Source: Homarus americanus
Taxonomy: Eukaryota > Arthropoda > Malacostraca > Decapoda > Nephropidae
DNA: 64,000 nt
Assembly (NCBI RefSeq): GCF_018991925.1
Contig: NW_024737068.1
Span: 12,595,642 to 12,659,641 of the forward strand
Direction of reading: 5' to 3'
This document shows positions 11,335 through 24,553 of the stretch, in pieces. The first letter of the stretch is position 1. Each line of letters opens with the position of its first letter. The notes under the pieces are model-generated. The model searched no databases. It saw nothing but the letters and a program-made list of their open reading frames with translations, and had not been told where the DNA came from. Position numbers and translations under genes: made by a program.

Positions 11335-13254
11335 GACTGCTCTGCTTTCCCCATTTTGTTAACATCGACATAAACTTGCTTACATCATTATGTTTACGAT
11401 GAAAAGAATAAAGATCTTGATTTAAAATCGTTTTGTTGATAATTCTTAATAAAAGGACCATAATAATATTACTAACAATAGTACTGTCATAACAAAAATA
11501 CGGGCTACAATAATTAAGAAGGTAAATATATTAACACAAGCAATTACAGGCATAATGATAACAGTAATAAAAGTAATAACATTATATATTATTATCAGTA
11601 TCATTTTGACAGCGGAGATCAGCGGTACACAGGGTAAGGAGTGCTCTGTGTGTGTGTGTGTGCAGGTGTCACCGGCTAAACAACCCCTAAATGTGGTCCG
11701 ATTGCGTTAAGAATTGGCTCACTGGTAGATCTCTGTCTGTGGATGTTTAATTCACTTTATATTGTTTTCTGTTTCACATTTGGGGAAAAAATGGCAAAAA
11801 TGAAGACAATCTGATAGCTTCATGTATGCTAAGGAAACTCCAAAAAATTATATTGCAAGTTCGAAAAATTCTTGTAGAAATTTACTCCCAAAATATGAGT
11901 TTTCATTTTAGGTCGGGTAAAGTCAGTTCTTGACTTTGTAAGCTAAAACTGCACTTGAACATCAAAGACCTTTTAGGTGCGTATTCTTGGGTTATACAAT
12001 ACTACAGTACATGCGCTAGTTCTCAACACTGAACCTGGTCTCCCTGAGTAAAGTTGCAAGGATATAAAAATCACAGTCGAGCGAAGGGTAACAATGACAG
12101 TAAATCAGCGAGCCTCACGTGATTCAGTTGAGCTCGTTTTTGAGAGTCTGAAAGATGTTCTAACTTATCGCTTGTCGCAGTGAGAGGGATAGGTGCATCG
12201 ACTGCCACTCATGACATACTGTATTATGAATGTTCATTTCGTTATAATTGAAAGTGACAGTGCTGTCGTTTAAAGCTATTTGAAATCAATAATTTTAGTA
12301 ATATTGGTTGAGAAGCAATATTGAGAGATGAAGGGACCCTCGACTCGCACCACACCCCCCCTCCACCCCCCCCTTAACTGCCCGCTCTAACCATCACCCC
12401 TGTTACCTCACTGGATAGTTTACACCGAGTTAAATTACATTGTCTCTCTCCTCTCACTTTGGTCATGTGATTATGATTAGTACCAAGAATCACATAAGGT
12501 TTGCTGATTCACTGTCAGTGGCACCCTTCGCTGGGCTGGGAATCTCTTACACCGTGCCACATAGTTCAGGGAGACCAGACAGGGGTGGAGGCATCTGTAC
12601 ATTTCTGTTCAACAAAAGCTTCAAGAAAACAAAAAAAGGAAATTCTAATGGATAATAAGGAACCACGTATACGAATAAAGTGTTAAATTTGTCAGCATAT
12701 TCACCATAAATCTGGAAGCATTTTGAACGTGCTTAGTATTTTTTTACCAGTTTTTGCAAGACTATTATATTATACAGTGCTTTCCCTTGTGTCTACAAAA
12801 ATTTTGCTGTGTGCAATCCATGAAGTCGGGGACGTTCTTATATGAACGATTCTGCACAAACATTATTATTGTTGTTGTTGTTATTGACGGGATCAGTGGC
12901 TGTTACTACCATCTGTATCTAGGAATGTAACGATCTAATTAGGTTTGTAACTATGTATGTATGTAACTATCTAACTGCGTATCCCAATATCTAATTAAAT
13001 ACTTAACAATCTAACTCCACAGGCGACTAACTACTTGCCAACTTAACTATTTTTCTTGACAGTAACCCCAAGAAGAGAAAGTGACACAATGCCGTACTTA
13101 AGACACACACACATATTCAATAGGACTGCCCCTAGAGCTGACAGGGTCTTGAGATCAATAGAATCAAGACCAAGGTCACAGCTTTGACAGAGACACCACC
13201 AGGCGTGAGTTGACACTTAGATCGAGTGAAGCTGAGTAATTATTGTTATTAACA
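11333..13254. other. intergenic AT-rich sequence, no supported gene
   Basis: Contains a short (GT)n near 11647 and C-rich runs at 12350-12370. A low-confidence frame at 12440-12655 has no family resemblance. Confidence 0.4.
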
Positions 13255-13345
13255 TTAGCGTTATTATTATTATTAATATTATTAGCATTTTCCTTATTAT
13301 TGTTATTATTACAATTATTATTATTATTGTCATTATTATTGCTAA
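13255..13345. repeat. imperfect (TTA)n tract
   Basis: TTATTATTATTA interrupted by TAGCA and TCA units. Confidence 0.8.
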
Positions 13346-13689
13346 TATTATTTCTAGTGTAAATTATTAACCTTATAACGCACTCAAAGACTTCAGTAGT
13401 TGCAACTCAGTGATATAACGTCAACGGCATGTCAAAAACGAAAGTAGATGGAGACAGGACAAGAAAATATTTACACATAGCTGCGTCGGCGGACCCTGAA
13501 CGACGCTCCTGGATATGGCAGACAGCACGCGGTACCTAGATATCGTGGTGAGTCAGCGATAAACGAGAAACAGATGTACCACAGGTGAGTAACAAAACGT
13601 TGTGTTTATGTTTGGGAAATGCACACAAAATTACGTCAACAAATTTCCATCAAACAATTCTCCCATATGATACAACTTCCCGAGGAAAA

Positions 13690-13720
13690 CAATTATAGGT
13701 TAGGTTAGGTTTGGTTAAGG
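13690..13720. repeat. interstitial TTAGG-type telomere motif
   Basis: TAGGTTAGGTTAGG followed by degenerate GGTTAAGG. The pentamer TTAGG is the common arthropod telomere repeat. Confidence 0.6.
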
Positions 13721-13733
13721 AGGGGACAAAAAG

Positions 13734-13736
<3 letters not shown>

Positions 13737-13787
<51 letters not shown>

Positions 13788-13788
13788 A
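13737..13788. repeat. (AG)n followed by a G run
   Basis: About 22 AG dinucleotides ending in eight or nine G. Confidence 0.95.
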
Positions 13789-13849
13789 AGTAATGTAGAT
13801 GAGAAAGCTATGAATAAATAATGTTGTTTATTTTTTTGTTTACTAATGT

Positions 13850-13905
13850 CAATATTACTATTAATACTATTATTGTTGTTGATGTTGTTGTTTTGTTGTT
13901 GTTAC

Positions 13906-13938
<33 letters not shown>

Positions 13939-13950
13939 CATTATTATTAT
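13850..13950. repeat. (TTG)n/(TTA)n tract
   Basis: GTTGTTGTTGTTTTGTTG passes into a perfect TTA run of about 12 units. Confidence 0.85.
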
Positions 13951-15289
13951 ATAAGTTTCCTCCATAATATTTACTAAATCAACTTCACACCCGCAATATA
14001 AAAGACTTACAGCTTCCCCTCATGACACGGTGTTGTTATGATGGGGAGAAGTGCGGCGGTATCCTGTCCCACGGTGGCACCACGAGTCCATCCAGCTCAG
14101 GAAGTTGTGTAAAGGGTGACGGTCAATGAGGCACTGGTCACACTACCTTTTATTGTATACTGAAGGTTATAGTATTCAGTGTGTTGTATCTACATTGGTC
14201 CAAACGGGTCGTAATACCTATGAGTCCCACTTAATGGAGCACAAATTCTTACTCCACTTTTAATCACCTTAAATATATACACTATTCGGCAGCGGCATGA
14301 AATACGAAGCGTGTAAGGAATAAGTTTATCAAAATTATGTAACTTTTATGTAAATTTCCAATGTAAATCTACCTTGTTGAATACAAACACTCGAAAGAAT
14401 TCATATAAATATTGTAAATTATATTAAGTAAAGGAAGTAGGGATTTTTATTTTGAAGAGAGATTTAAGAATAATTTGAGGAACTATAAATTATGATCGAG
14501 AATAATGATGATAATATTAACAACTGTTTCCTGGTTCAGGTCGTATACAGCAGTTATCATTTACCTCTCTCTCTCTCTCTCTCTCTCCAGCCTCCTCACT
14601 CTCATATTCAACCTGTCAGGATAACTCCCTCACTACATTGTACACCTTCACTGGATCAATAACAAATACGGTACTTATTACACAAAACTAAATTACATGT
14701 CAATTAATCTCATATATTGCTTCGATATTTTATGCAAATTTATATTCTAAACAAACCAGAACTTCTTTAATATAATTTGTATTTTGTTTTTATCTGTAGT
14801 GAATGTTTTACGATTTTTGTACCGGTTTACAATACATTTAATTACAAATATTTTATCGTGTGTTCACCTGTCCTTCAATACCTGCTGCTATCCTAACACC
14901 GAATTTTCATCCATCTGTAAGTTGATTCCTTTTTGTTAACCGTGGATAAGCCGCCTCATCTAAAGCCCGTTAGAGTCTCTATAATTTCAGCGTTAGTTCA
15001 AGCTGTCGTATTCGACGCCGTAAGTGAAAATGGTCCAATTAGAAGCGTTTTTATATACATCAGTAACAGAAAACTCAGGTATCCGTCTCCTTCCCTGTCA
15101 CTGTATCGTCCCGTCAATCCGTCCGTCAGTAATTCCCTCTCCAGTCATTCAAGAGATTGATGTATAACGCCACAAATATCGCACACATAATACAGTGCAT
15201 ATCTGTGTAGGATTATAGAGGTTCTGGATTAATTAAAAAAAATGTGCTTTGAGCCAGACTGATCATATATTACTTTTCATGTGTGTGTG
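13951..15289. other. no supported gene; possible cryptic exons
   Basis: A GC-richer patch at 14030-14110 ends on the minus strand at GCT|GTAAGT (14013) and could be an untranslated exon of a leftward gene. A (CT)n of about 12 units lies at 14565-14588. Nothing is firmly supported. Confidence 0.3.
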
Positions 15290-15575
15290 AGTGTGTTGCT
15301 AATTTTGTAAGGAGGGGAGAGAGGGTGTTGTGGTGATGTGGTATCAGAGTGTTGTGGTGGTGTGGTTGCAGGGTGTTGTGGTGGTGTGGTGGTGTGGTAG
15401 CAGAGTGTTATGGTGGTGTGGTAGCAGCTAGCAGATGTTATTGTAGTGTGGTAGCAGTATATTGTGGTGAGGTATAGTAATAAGGTGTAGTGGTGGTGTG
15501 GTAGCAGGCTGTTGTGGTAGTGTGATAGCAGGGTATTGTGGTGATGTGGTAACAGGGTGTTGTGGTCGGGATAGG
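15290..15575. repeat. TGGTGGTGTGGTAGCA minisatellite
   Basis: GTTGTGGTGGTGTGGTAGCA recurs about 12 times at 21-27 bp spacing with variable GTGG counts. Long His/Thr-rich minus-strand frames here are artefacts. Confidence 0.85.
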
Positions 15576-16169
15576 ACAAGGGGAGTTAAGAAAGAATTCA
15601 CCTTGGTCTTTTCTTCTCCCCCATCGTATCTCCGTCGATGCCTTGGGGTGAGAAGAATCTGTGGGAGGAAAGACTTGGGGGGAGGGCGAGTGCAGGTCAG
15701 CCCCCTCCACTAATACCTCCCCACCCCCGTCCCCTCCCCCTCTCACCCCACCATAACCAAGGAAAAGGAAAAGACGAACAGAAGAGGAGAAACAAAATCT
15801 AGTTTATTTGGCTTCTCTGCTGTACCGAACTAGAGGAGAAGGAGAAAAATTGAATGAAACGCAATAGGATAAAAGTATGACTAGTGATGATTGGGAAAGA
15901 AAGTAAAGAGAAAATAAAAGTTAAATAAAACCTAACCTAAAAATTAATTGTTAAATGTTACAGCAAAGAAATTATAATAAAAATAGAGGAGATAATGAAA
16001 TACTCTCGATAATTGAACTAACAAAGTAGGGGTGATGAAACAGTAGCAATAATGACATGTGATAATTATGTTAGTTAACGAATGGAAATGATAAATTACA
16101 TGTGGAAATTAAATGACAACTGCGACATCTTTTTACTTACTCTCCCTACGACCCCTTTTACCCCTCCGT

Positions 16170-16425
16170 AATCCCTCCCTGCTTCTGTTTCTATCATTCT
16201 TACTCTCCCTCCTCCTCTCTTCTCTCTCACCCTTACCTTCCCTCCTCTCCTCTACCTTCCCTCCTCCTCTCTCCGTCTCTCTCAAGATAAATAAGTCCTC
16301 TTTCCTCTCACGCTCACTCTCCTTCCTCCCCTCTCGTTCTCTCTCTCTCTAGCCCTTCCCTCACATCCTCTTGTCCTCTTTCTCTCTCACGCTCACTCTC
16401 CTTCCTCTCCTCACCTTCCCCCCTT
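16170..16425. repeat. pyrimidine-rich (CT/CCT) block
   Basis: Almost pure C/T on the plus strand, with repeated CTCTCTCACGCTCACTCTCC. It resembles the larger pyrimidine blocks at 33, 36 and 58 kb. Confidence 0.7.
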
Positions 16426-16689
16426 CGCCATAAATTGCCAACTGGCGGGTTGAGGCGATATAATCAATTAGGTTTTGCACCTTTTTAGTACAAGTTTAAT
16501 TAAGGAAATTGACAAAATTGCTCCTAATTGTTGTCGGATAAAACTCGGCAGTTCCTGATTTAATGAATCATTTGTTATGTTTTACAAAGCCTATAATCAA
16601 GGAGGCATAATTAGATCGTGAACCTACAGTCAGGAAATTTTCACGTTTATATATATATTTTTTCTATGGTGTTTTGCTTTGATTTATTA

Positions 16690-16885
16690 GTTTTTTCTTG
16701 TTTTGTTTTGCTATTTTCCTAAGTCGTGTTTTGTTTTGTTTTGTTTTATTGTTTTGCTTTGTCTAATTTTGTCTTGCTTTGTTTTATTTTGGTTTCTTTT
16801 GTCTTGTACCTTTTGTTTTGTGTTGCCATGTCTAGTCTTGGTGTTGTATTGTGGAGTGTTTTGTTATAACTGTCTTGTCTTGTGT
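16690..16885. repeat. degenerate TTTTG repeat
   Basis: TTTTGTTTTGTTTTG units with TTGTCTTG variants. It gives an artefactual Phe/Leu/Cys-rich open frame. Confidence 0.75.
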
Positions 16886-17353
16886 TACACTTGACTTTCG
16901 ATCACCGATTGTATTAATAAACTCATTATTTTGGTCACCGGTTAATCCCAGTTGTTTAGTTCAGTGAGTTACCAAAGGGGGTACGTCGTCACCATCCCTA
17001 GAGACCCTTTACGTCCCATTTACTCCCCCCTCACTCAGTCACCATTACTCCTGCCTCCCTCACCCTCTCCTTCACCCTCATTCCCTCCTCTCTTCCCCAC
17101 CTCCCAGCACACTCTCCATCTACTTAGTCTTAATTAACACGCCAATACGTTCCTCTGTGACGCAGGAGAAGAGGAACCCAACGACTTACTCACCGTCAAC
17201 AATGTAACGACTTAGAGAGGAAAGATGAATGAAAGAATTGATGGAAAAAGGATAATGGATAGATAGATGAGAATGAATGTGGTATACGATAGAAAGATGT
17301 AAAATACTATATGTATTTTTGTGTTATCAGGGAATGTTGGTTGTGTGTGTTTT

Positions 17354-17354
<1 letters not shown>

Positions 17355-17384
<30 letters not shown>

Positions 17385-17385
17385 A
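17355..17385. repeat. (GT)n microsatellite
   Basis: About 14 perfect dinucleotides. Confidence 0.9.
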
Positions 17386-17639
17386 ACGTCAACAAAATTA
17401 TGGTTATTCACAGTAACTCTCCAATAAAACTGCCTCCTATACTTGTGTACACAGAGCAGGTGGTGAGGCGGAGGTGGTGATACGCAACACCTCTTACCAT
17501 AAACAAGAGGAATGAAACACGGTTCTTGAAATTATATAAGTTGACGATAAGGATTTAGTCTCGCTAGGAACGACATCTCACGTGGCGGTAGAGGTTAATG
17601 GGAGCATTACTACACCTGTCGACTATTTAACAGTTGTCG

Positions 17640-17990
17640 TATCTAGACTAATACATACATGCGTAACACACACACACACAAACATGCAGACATACATATG
17701 CTCATACAGACATACATATACATGAACACATCCACACACATTCATACACACGTGCATATACCCTCTAACACACATACACACACACGCACAAACATACACC
17801 CTTTCATACACACCCACGCACATTCACAAACACGCTCCCACCCACCCACACAGATATGCACCCTCTCATACTCACTCACGCACATTCACACTTACAAAAA
17901 CACGCACCCACCCGCCCACACACGTACACCCTCTCATTCACACTCACGTCACCAATCACAAAGACACGTACCCACCCACACCCGCACAAA
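17640..17990. repeat. ACACAY-rich degenerate repeat
   Basis: CACACA and ACATACA words mixed with CACCCACCCACACA. The C/A strand bias keeps frames open on both strands (Thr/His-rich and Cys/Val-rich), which are not genes. Confidence 0.8.
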
Positions 17991-18925
17991 GGTCTTGAAA
18001 ATAAGCTTCATTCTGATCGATCCAACCGTGGGTGTACACGATAAACCCACTATGAATTTGTGATGATATTAAGTGATGTTATAATGTTGAGATGTTGATT
18101 TGATGTTGGAATATTATATCAGTGTGGTGATGTTAAAGTAATAGAAGGATAATGTGATGTTAAGACACTGAGAAGCGGTGAATGATGTTGTTTATTTGGT
18201 TATGGAAGTGATGGGTAACATTCTGTAAAGTCTTGTGGTGTTAATGCTACTTTATAATCTCCAAGGTAGTGACGTGATACTAAAATACTTTATAAAACAA
18301 ATTAGCGTCAGATTTTGAAATATTATGAGGATGATATACTTAGTTCTATGACTATTACAATGTGTTAAAAGAAAAGTGACTGTGTGTTATACCATCTAAC
18401 GGGAATGACTCCTCCCTCTACTCCCCGATTTCTCTCTCCCTCCTTACCTCCTATTTCTCCCTTACTCACTCCCACCCTCTCCCTCCTTCAGGTCAGACGA
18501 CGGGTTATGTCGGGCGTGTTGTCCCATCCTCACCGTTCCTGAAGGAGGGTTAGTGCCACGCCTCTTACTCCTACATGATACAAAGTAAAAATAAAATAAA
18601 GTAACTCGCCAACAACCTCCACGCAGCTCTTTCCAAGTCATTCTTTCTTCCAAAACATTTGCTCGCTGCTTTTGTTTCTCCCTACCTAGAACTCTTCTGC
18701 TTCTGAAGACTATGAAGGAGAAAAAAATGGAATTAGAAAAAGCTAAGAGTTGGGTTCAGGGACTCCCAGTGATGTCCTGTTAATCTTCTCATTGTAAGTC
18801 GGACTTTGTTTTAGCCGTAAACAAGATTTCTATAAAATCTTTCACCCTGACCATTATTTTATGCCGTGTTATGTTTCAACAAAATTGGTTTGCTAGTTTC
18901 TAGCATGTCGATAACGTGTTATTAT

Positions 18926-18926
<1 letters not shown>
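17991..18926. other. no gene seen
   Basis: TGATGTT-type words at 18060-18200 suggest a faint old tandem repeat. The remainder is featureless apart from a short pyrimidine patch at 18410-18490. Confidence 0.4.

Positions 18927-18986
<60 letters not shown>
18927..18986. repeat. (TA)n microsatellite
   Basis: Thirty perfect dinucleotides. Confidence 0.95.
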
Positions 18987-18989
<3 letters not shown>

Positions 18990-19285
18990 AGTATTGTATA
19001 TGGCTTACCACCTCTGGTTGGTTGTGTTTAGGGAATCCTATACACATATTTACACATAAGGGTACATATTTGTAAAGTGAATTTACACAAATACTTACAT
19101 ACATGCATAACATATAGATACAGACACACAACATATACAGACAATCTAAGACAACAGGGACAACATCAACCATGTGTGGCTCAGTCACCCCAGTCCACTG
19201 CCATGGACGGAGGAAAAAGCGTTTGTTCACACAGATACGGATCGTCAGCGTGTATTACCATAACTGAAATATCCCGGGTATTCCC

Positions 19286-19313
19286 CCTGATGGTCCAGGG
19301 TATGATTCTCGAT
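19286..19313 (+). repeat. tRNA-Pro-like 5' half (A-box region), SINE or tRNA relic
   Basis: TGGTCCAGGGTATGATTCTC closely matches the D-arm/A-box segment of arthropod tRNA-Pro (usually TGGTCTAGGGGTATGATTCTC). The 3' half and B box do not follow, so it is not a functional tRNA. It is either a truncated pseudogene or the head of a degraded tRNA-derived SINE. Confidence 0.5.
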
Positions 19314-19514
19314 CGTGAAATATTTTAAGTTACATTAATATAGGAGGACAATGCGTGCCTGTTTGTACAGTGGACCCCAGTTTAAGATCAGATAAGCTTG
19401 ATTAAAGGATTACCATAAAACGTGAAGGGTCGCGAGTCACGCCCCATCTAGACCGTATCGGACAACAGGTTGTCAAGCGGCAGTGGTGTAATTTTCCACA
19501 GGCTAGGCGTGACT

Positions 19515-19590
19515 GTTGAGCGGCTTATGGCATAATGGATTTCGTCTGGCACTGGCGTCTTGCTAGTCCACGGTTCCTGCCCTGATTCTG
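19515..19590 (+). repeat. tRNA-like relic with A- and B-box-like words
   Basis: TGGCATAATGG resembles a Pol III A box (TRGCNNARYNGG). GGTTCCTGCC about 40 bp on resembles a B box (GGTTCRANYCC). No clover-leaf with a closed acceptor stem could be drawn. It is probably a decayed tRNA-derived element. Confidence 0.3.
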
Positions 19591-19892
19591 GGAAAGTTTC
19601 ATAACAACCAAGTTTTTTTATATTTGTTTTGTCTATTTGTCTTCGTTAAATTAATTCAACATACGCCTTTACTTCTCTGACTGATGGATATTATATTTTC
19701 GATTGTGAGGGATGTTCTAAGACCGGCTTAACCAGTTTATAAAACTTATTAAAGACAGAGGGTCGTACCATGTCTGGCTTCACATCATTTTGTTTTTGTC
19801 TTGAGCGACTTACACACAGCTACGTCCACAACACCAAAAGTCTCCATTTATTTTGCGGGTGATGCCATGGGGTTCAAATATGACACCATACG

Positions 19893-20038
<146 letters not shown>

Positions 20039-20140
20039 GAAAGGAACACGTTCAGAGTGTGCCTGCCTCAACATAATAAAAATCAGCATCATGTCAACTT
20101 CGAAGAGCCAAACTGACTTTCTTAAACTATACAGTAGGTG

Positions 20141-20141
<1 letters not shown>

Positions 20142-20188
<47 letters not shown>
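20142..20188. repeat. (CT)n microsatellite
   Basis: About 23 perfect CT units. Confidence 0.95.
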
Positions 20189-20191
<3 letters not shown>

Positions 20192-20845
20192 CCTTGTGTG
20201 CTCAACACTCAGACGCCTCAAATGGGGCCAAGGCGGTAGAGGCCATCATAACTGTACTGAAATATGTCACAAGATAATGACATCACGTACGATGACCAAT
20301 GTAGCTTTAAGGTAGAGAAGTTATTTAGTATACAGTCTATAGGTGTGTAGTATATTAGGGATAACATTTACTTAATATGTATGTATGTGTACAGGCACAT
20401 GTATGTGTGTGCAGGTATGTGTGTTTATGTATGTAACAAAACGACGCATGCTAATAACAACACGACGCATGACTGGCATATAACGGAGTCTTAACATGGA
20501 AGTTATGAAAAGGGACAATACACCTCCCGCTGCCCAATAATGACCTCCTGCTGTTTACGAGGCGCGCGTGCTAAACGTTCTTATATCCGGAAGGCGTGTA
20601 TGACAGAAGGCGTGTAGGAGAGGTGAGGGGTTCATAAAGGTGTAGTGAGCGTGTGTATAGCCTGCAGTGTGTTGAGAGGCAGCTGATAAGTTTTAGTGGC
20701 GGGTACGGTGGTGGAGGGAAGGGCCAGATTTATGTAAGGTTATGATAATATGGCTTGGGGGTCTTTTCTTGATAATGGCATTTGAGGAGATGACGGAGCC
20801 AGGGAGACGTGTGAGACCATGTTTATAAATGAGGCCAAGATGTAT
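20189..20845. other. no gene seen
   Basis: Contains GTATGTGTG-rich words at 20370-20440 and a moderately GC-rich patch at 20520-20720 without splice-supported frames. Confidence 0.4.
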
Positions 20846-23430
20846 TGTGCCTGTCCCAAAGGTGTATTGTGTCTAGACCAAAGGTGTATTATGTCTTGAC
20901 CAAAGGTGTATTGTGTCTAGACCAAAGGTGTATTATGTCTAGACCAAAGGTGTATTATGTCTAGAACAAAGGTGTATTATGTCTAGACCAAAGGTGTATT
21001 GTGTCTAGACCAAAGGTGTATTGTATCTAGACCAAAGGTGTATTATGTCTAGACCAAAGGTGTATTATGTCTTGACCAAAGGTGTATTGTGTCTAGACCA
21101 AAGGTGTATTATGTCTAGACCAAAGGTGTGTATATTACTAGACCAAGGTGTTATATGTCTGGGCAAAAGTGTTGTGTCTAGACCAAGGTGTATTATTATC
21201 TAAGGCCAGGTGTGGGCATGTGGGGCAAAAGTATGTATGTCTTGACCAAAAGGTGTATTGTGTCTAGACCAAAAGGTGTATTATGTCTAGACCAAGGTGT
21301 ATTGTGTCTAGACCAAGGTGTATGTCTAGACCAAGGTGTGTGTATGTCTAGACCAAAGGTGTGTGTGTCTTGACCAAGGTGTGTGTGTCTAGACCAAGGT
21401 GTGTGTTTGTGTCTAGACCAAAGGTGTATTATGTCTTGACCAAAGGTGTATTGTGTCTAGACCAAAGGTGTATTATGTTTAGACCAAAGGTGTATTATGT
21501 CTAGACCAAAGGTGTATTATGTCTAGACCAAAGGTGTATTATGTCTAGACCAAAGGTGTATTATGTCTAGACCAAAGGTGTATTATTTCTAGACCAAAGG
21601 TGTATTGTGTCTAGACCAAAGGTGTATTATGTCTAGACCAAAGGTGTATTATGTCTTGACCAAAGGTGTATTGTGTCTAGACCAAAGGTGTATTGTGTCT
21701 AGACCAAAGGTGTATTATGTCTTGACCAAAGGTGTATTATGTCTAGACCAAAGGTGTATTATGTCTAGACCAAAGGTGTATTATGTCTAGACCAAAGGGG
21801 TATTGTGTCTAGACCAAAGGTGTATTATGTCTTGACCAAAGGTGTATTATGTCCTGACCAAAGGTGTATTATGTCTAGACCAAAGGTGTATTATGTCTAG
21901 ACCAAAGGTGTATTATGTCTAGACCAAAGGGGTATTGTGTCTAGACCAAAGGTGTATTATGTCTAGACCAAAGGTGTATTATGTCTAGACCAAAGGTGTA
22001 TTGTCTTGACCAAAGGTGTATTATGTCTTGACCAAAGGTGTATTATGTCTTGACCAAAGGTGTATTATGTCTTGACCAAAGGTGTATTATGTCTTGACCA
22101 AAGGTGTATTGTGTCTAGACCAAAGGTGTATTATGTCTTGACCAAAGGTGTATTATGTCTAGACCAAAGGTGTATTATGTCTTGACCAAAGGTGTATTGT
22201 GTCTAGACCAAAGGTGTATTATGTCTAGACCAAAGGTGTATTATGTCTTGACCAAAGGTGTATTATGTCTTGACCAAAGGTGTATTGTGTCTAGACCAAA
22301 GGTGTATTATGTCTAGACCAAAGGTGTATTATATCTAGACCAAAGGTGTATTATGTCTAGACCAAAGGTGTATTGTGTCTAGACCAAAGGTGTATTATGT
22401 CTAGACCAAAGGTGTATTATGTCTAGACCAAAGGTGTATTATGTCTAGACCAAAGGTGTATTATGTCTAGACCAAAGGTGTATTATGTCTAGACCAAAGG
22501 TGTATTATGTCTAGACCAAAGGTGTATTGTGTCTAGACCAAAGGTGTATTATGTCTAGACCAAAGGTGTATTATGTCTAGACCAAAGGTGTATTGTGTCT
22601 AGACCAAAGGTGTATTATGTCTAGACCAAAAGTGTATTGTGTCTAGACCAAAGCTGTATTATGTCTAGACCAAAGGTGTATTATGTCTAGACCAAAGGTG
22701 TATTGTGTCTAGACCAAAGGTGTATTATGTCTAGACCAAAGGTGTATTATGTCTAGACCAAAGGTGTATTATGTCTTGACCAAAGGTGTATTATGTCTAG
22801 ACCAAAGGTGTATTATGTCTTGACCAAAGGTGTATTATGTCTTGACCAAAGGTGTATTATGTCTAGACCAAAGGTGTATTATGTCTAGTATGTCTAGACC
22901 AAAGGTGTATTATGTCTAGACCAAAGGTGTATTGTGTCTGACCAAAGGTGTATTATGTCTAGACCAAAGGTGTATTATGTCTGACCAAAGGTGTATTGTG
23001 TCTAGACCAAAGGTGTATTGTCTTGACCAAAGGTGTATTATGTCTTGACCAAAGGTGTATTGTGTCTAGACCAAAGGTGTATTATGTCTTGACCAAAGGT
23101 GTATTATGTCTTGACCAAAGGTGTATTATGTCTTGACCAAAGGTGTATTATGTCTTGACCAAAGGTGTATTATGTCTTGACCAAAGGTGTATTATGTCTT
23201 GACCAAAGGTCTATTGTGTCTAGACCAAAGGTGTATTGTGTCTAGGGCCAAAAGTGTATTGTGTCTAGGGCCAAAGGTGTATTGTGTCTAGGGCCAAAGG
23301 TGTATTGTGTCTGGGCCCAAAGGTCTATTGCGTCTAGGGCCAAAGGTGTATTCCGTCTAGGGCCAAAGGTGTATTGCGTCTAGGGCCAAAGGTCTATTGC
23401 GTCTAGGGCCAAAGGTATATTACATTCGCC
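20846..23430. repeat. 22-bp minisatellite, about 117 copies
   Basis: The unit is AAAG, then GTGTATTATGTCTAGACC. Positions that vary between copies are A/G in TATTATG versus TATTGTG, and TCTAGACC versus TCTTGACC (gain or loss of an XbaI site). The array is highly homogeneous except at 21121-21415, where many copies carry one-base indels. The last eight or so copies (from 23231) change to a 23-bp form with TCTAGGGCC. A partial unit is duplicated at 22885. Translation gives only repeat peptides, and there is no sign of coding selection. Confidence 0.97.
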
Positions 23431-24553
23431 ACAAGGTGTTGTACTGTAATGCGTTGAAAACATTGTTATATATTCAAGAGTGTGTTTATGGTACTTAAGA
23501 CCTCTCGAGGTTCATCCCTACTGAGACAAAATTACATTATATCCTCCCATTATTCCTCAGGTTCATCGAGCAGAGCCGTCCAAAAACTGTTTCAATAGAT
23601 ATACAAAGAAATTCAAACAAATATAATACAATAAATAACACCCTACAAAATAAATTACAATTAAAAAAATCTTTCAAATATATAATGCAATAAACATCTT
23701 ACAAATATATTACAGATGAAGAAATCATAAAAAAAAAACGGAATAGCTATTAAGGTCGGGAGGTATTCGCTCTACCACGGCATTAAGCTGGCCAGGAAGT
23801 TGACTTACATGAACTCTTTTATCTCACACCATATAGTCTGTTCTCTCAGTGCAATCAGCGGTTCCAAGGCGAGGTTAATAATGTTTTAACAGGGGATTTT
23901 ATTTGGTGGTGGGTTTTATTCCGTGCGGGAGATCTGGCGGGAGTATATATTTTTCATTTGTGACATTACGAAGTTTTAGTTGGTTTTGGTCTTGTGTCCC
24001 AACTGCACCGATATTTACGCCAAGGGCACGTCACAATGCCACCCAAGGCTGTCATTACGAAAAATGATGCCGTGTTTTTTTTTTTTTTTAACGTACAGTA
24101 AATACCACAAGACTAGTATTTTCTGAACATTGTAAAGTTGACCGTAAAAATCCTCAGTGGTGGCAGGTTGTAAAGCGCCTTTCATATCCGCTACCGGTTA
24201 ACGTAACATCATCCACATAATCATAATAACAATAAAATGAATTAAAAAACAAAACAAAAAGTAAGATAATCGTAATACCTCAAGCATTATGTTCTCAGCT
24301 GAAAACAGTAATAGTTTCCTGCCAGGGGTGACGAGTATATTCCAATCTCGACAAAAACACTTCTAGTACAAGTGATCAAGAGGACACCGTGTCTCAATAC
24401 GTCTTTCTGATAGTAGTCTATAAACAAATAGCTGGAGAAAAGTGAGATAAGGACAGTAGTTAAAATCATATAAACTATTAATATCCCGAAAATCCGACGA
24501 GGTTCACTTCATATACAGAACTGTTTGAATATTAGTTTGTCAGAGTGTTTTCT
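23431..24553. other. AT-rich spacer, no supported gene
   Basis: A T15 run is at 24075. ATGCCACCCAAGGCTGTC at 24034 has a good start context, but the frame runs straight into the poly-T and has no donor, so it is not annotated as a gene. Confidence 0.4.

Noticed and set aside
13541..13553. Tiny possible first exon (MADSTRYLDIV) before GTGAGT
   Set aside because: Too short, and no downstream exon or promoter evidence was found. A second donor-like site lies close by.
20846..23430. CRISPR-like array of short repeats
   Set aside because: Repeats are contiguous without spacers, and the genome is eukaryotic.
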